A DNA stretch of 7,628 nt from DATHTC01 sp050262775 (lineage in GTDB: Bacteria > Actinomycetota > Thermoleophilia > Gaiellales > Gaiellaceae): the NCBI GenBank assembly GCA_050262775.1, contig JBLNEO010000038.1:1-7628 (forward strand), written 5' to 3'. Both the position numbers and the translations under genes were made by a program. Shown in pieces: positions 7,001 through 7,628 of the stretch. The notes beneath the pieces were generated by a model. That model saw only the letters and a program-made list of their open reading frames with translations, was not told the DNA's origin and did no database searches. Positions within the stretch are counted from its first letter, which is position 1; each line of letters starts with the position of its first letter.

Positions 7001-7525
7001 GCGTCGGCCGACGGCCGCGCGCGCGTCTGGCGTGTTCGCGACGGCCGCGAGCTGCTTGCCCTGACCGGCCACAAGCGGGGCGCTGCCCTCACGTCCGTCG
7101 CGTTCGGCTCCACCGGCCGCCGAATCGTCACAGCCGGCCGCGACCACGACGCACGGGTCTGGGCGGGTGCAACGGGGACGCCGCTCGCGGTGCTCCGTGC
7201 ACACTTCGCGACGGTCAACGGCGCCGCCTTCAGCCCGGACGGCCGCTGGGTCGTGACGGCCGGTCCGGGGACGGCCGGCCTCTGGGACACGTCCACGGGC
7301 GAGCTGGCGCTCTTCCTGCGCGGCCACACGGGGCCGCTCGTCGCCGCGACCTTCGACGCGACGGGACGCCGGATCACGACCGTCGGCGCGGACGGAACCG
7401 TGCGCTCCTACGCGTGCGCGATCTGCGGCGGGATGAACGACCTCCTCCCGCTCGCCCGCCGTCGCCTCGCCGCGACGGGGCGTGAGCCGACGCCCGCCGA
7501 GCGGCGGCGGTACCTCACACCCTAG
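4064..7525 (+). CDS. nSTAND1 NTPase with one transmembrane helix and about 15 WD40 repeats
   Basis: 1153 aa. The start is the ATG overlapping the upstream stop, followed at once by the family's opening SPWKGLAPYND (12-22) and ELLFFGRGREVE (27-38). Walker A is GATGVGKSS (54-62) and Walker B is LYLVLDQLEEEF (134-145). Other nSTAND1 landmarks are IGIREDSLGRLD (176-187), APYLQLVLERLWEVE (271-285) and IYHDVLAEAVADWR (383-396). A hydrophobic span follows (about 414-437), then an Arg/Ala-rich helical linker (438-508). WD40-type repeats cover about 510-1114. The tail has a CxxC (Cys1118, Cys1121) and TPAERRRYL, an ending often seen in this family. STAND proteins act as NTP-dependent switches that assemble when the sensor part is triggered. 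The arginine cluster RRRHRR just before the span predicts NTPase inside and WD40 outside the membrane. The partner output is probably the SIR2 protein encoded just upstream; the trigger is unknown. Confidence 0.94.
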   Translation: MTTTATAPPLTSPWKGLAPYNDSHLDELLFFGRGREVEVACANLTASRLTVLFGATGVGKSSLLRAGVMRRLRETAAGESAAAIVSSWAGDPVESIAGAVRSAVEEATGRPIPDATGTLAERLRSWTDELGGPLYLVLDQLEEEFLYHADEDGPGSFVQEFPPLVTERGLPVHVLIGIREDSLGRLDTLRAAIPGVLSNYLRLERLDRDAARTAILGPIARWNELVPDRPMTAEPALVEAVLDEVAAGRIEPDPAGIGGVTPSALVERIEAPYLQLVLERLWEVERAEGSSALRRETLRRLGGAGQIVEQHLGRSLARLDDGERDAAAALFSYLVTPSGTKIAYSVDDLASYVGMPVASTSGLVGELVEERILRPTEGARVEIYHDVLAEAVADWRREHQATRELERARRRHRRLIVLFAIALVALVAVAAVALYALTQRSEARHQAARARDEARSAQARELGAEATSLLSIDPELGLLLAARGARLSPTAQAADILRRALMQSKLRGVLPVQGATTAAFSPDGTRIVVGSRGGDARIFSRDGRRLLATLPTGGQVTGASFSPDGRLVVTTQAGGPARVWRAADGARVRTLGRAPHAAAFSGDGALLLTVEPGAVRVWQTEDGTPVATLRQPGPIRAASFGPGGHLVVTVGSDRLARLFRTDTGALVTSVDQGGGVTSATITPNGRYLVTTGRNETARIWELGTRPRLLHELRGHVGQVTAGVLDRRGKRLVTTSTDGTARLWRVPTGELLTDFIGHTNQVTGAAFSRDGYSMVTTSTDRTARVWQPGRGAARALLAGHTDSVTAATFDPAGKRVLTVSADGTARVWDPQLQPELRLVGRTPAPVRAAAVSRDRAVAAAAGPTAVTVVSTTDGNPIRVLPTGPVRTVAVSPDGAVVAAAAGRRVTLWRAATGRRVGVVQEAEPTTAVAFTGDGRRIAVGTAGGAVRIWSLDGRRLRSIVEDGPHVTSLAFAPGDDRLAGASADGRARVWRVRDGRELLALTGHKRGAALTSVAFGSTGRRIVTAGRDHDARVWAGATGTPLAVLRAHFATVNGAAFSPDGRWVVTAGPGTAGLWDTSTGELALFLRGHTGPLVAATFDATGRRITTVGADGTVRSYACAICGGMNDLLPLARRRLAATGREPTPAERRRYLTP
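5588..7405 (+). repeat. About 15 WD40 repeats in the nSTAND1 protein
   Basis: Fifteen units of 38-44 residues, each ending near a RVW, RIW or RLF triplet, span residues 510-1114, enough for two seven- or eight-blade propellers. Blades 6-8 (residues 713-838, bases 6200-6577) are the most alike and keep the Gly-His pair (GHVGQVT, GHTNQVT, GHTDSVT) and the TTSTDGTAR-type strand. Blades 12-15 partly keep Gly-His or a related pair. Blades 1-5 and 9-11 lack it and are more diverged. The uneven similarity suggests that blades 6-8 arose by more recent duplication. Confidence 0.88.
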
Positions 7526-7628
7526 GCCTCGACCCGCTCCTCGAGCTCGTTCGCCTTCTGCGCCAGCGCGGTGAAGCCCGCCTGCAGGAAGTCGTTCGCC
7601 GCCGCCGCTGCGAGCGACCAGGTGAGCA
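7522..7628 (-). CDS. C-terminal 34 codons of a convergent gene of unknown function
   Basis: Only the last 34 codons are in the window, ending in TAG at 7524-7522. The peptide starts LTWSLAAAAANDFLQ and ends AQKANELEERVEA, an Ala-rich stretch then a charged, probably helical or coiled-coil tail. All but one codon end in G or C, matching real genes here. The product is too short to name. Its stop overlaps the nSTAND1 stop on the other strand in the palindrome CTAG. Confidence 0.6.
   Translation of the reverse strand, partial: LTWSLAAAAANDFLQAGFTALAQKANELEERVEA

Noticed and set aside
4040..7327. Open frame of over 1000 codons on the minus strand opposite the nSTAND1 gene
   Set aside because: It has Arg/Asp/Ala-rich low-complexity translation, no recognisable motif, and is fully opposite a gene with many clear motifs. 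Such frames arise from high GC third positions.
1..7628. CRISPR array, tRNA, rRNA, insertion sequence or attachment site
   Set aside because: No regularly spaced repeats, tRNA-like cloverleaf, transposase motif or terminal inverted repeats were seen on reading both strands.

Overview
The window is very GC-rich, with coding third positions almost always G or C, short intergenic gaps, and a mix of SARP/BTAD regulator, nSTAND1-WD40 and secreted-protein genes. This points to a high-GC actinobacterium. A Thermoleophilia-type lineage (Gaiellales/Solirubrobacterales) would fit, but that is inference, not something the window proves.

Layout. Bases 1-595 (minus) hold the N-terminal part of a secreted M23 (LytM-type) peptidoglycan metallopeptidase, cut by the window edge. 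Bases 709-2304 (minus) hold a membrane-anchored or secreted protein of 531 aa with the C-terminal domain seen in the N,N-dimethylformamidase large subunit family. Bases 2409-4067 (plus) encode an unusual fusion: a SARP-type DNA-binding domain and BTAD domain followed by a SIR2-like NAD-binding domain. Bases 4064-7525 (plus), joined to it by an ATGA stop/start overlap, encode a 1153-aa nSTAND1 NTPase with one membrane span and about 15 WD40 repeats. Bases 7522-7628 (minus) hold the last 34 codons of a convergent gene whose stop codon overlaps the nSTAND1 stop in a CTAG palindrome. There is no gene-free stretch longer than about 115 bases.

How it may work together. The plus-strand pair looks like a two-gene conflict or signalling module. 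A WD40 platform and STAND NTPase would sense and switch. The partner carries a SIR2-like (potentially NAD-degrading) domain plus a transcription-factor head that could set expression of the module. This resembles known SIR2 and STAND phage-defence proteins in parts, but the SARP-SIR2 fusion with a separate membrane-spanning nSTAND1-WD40 partner is an unusual arrangement. The usual Asn of the SIR2 motif TTNYD is Thr here, so catalysis is uncertain.

The second notable signal is not a gene. The two minus-strand genes, whose products are unrelated, share a 60-base leader at identical distance from their start codons (27 of 31 bases identical in the core). Each leader has an upstream hairpin, a conserved core, and two mutually exclusive hairpins around the start codon, with paired changes in the stems. 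This is a candidate cis-regulatory RNA, inferred from two examples only.
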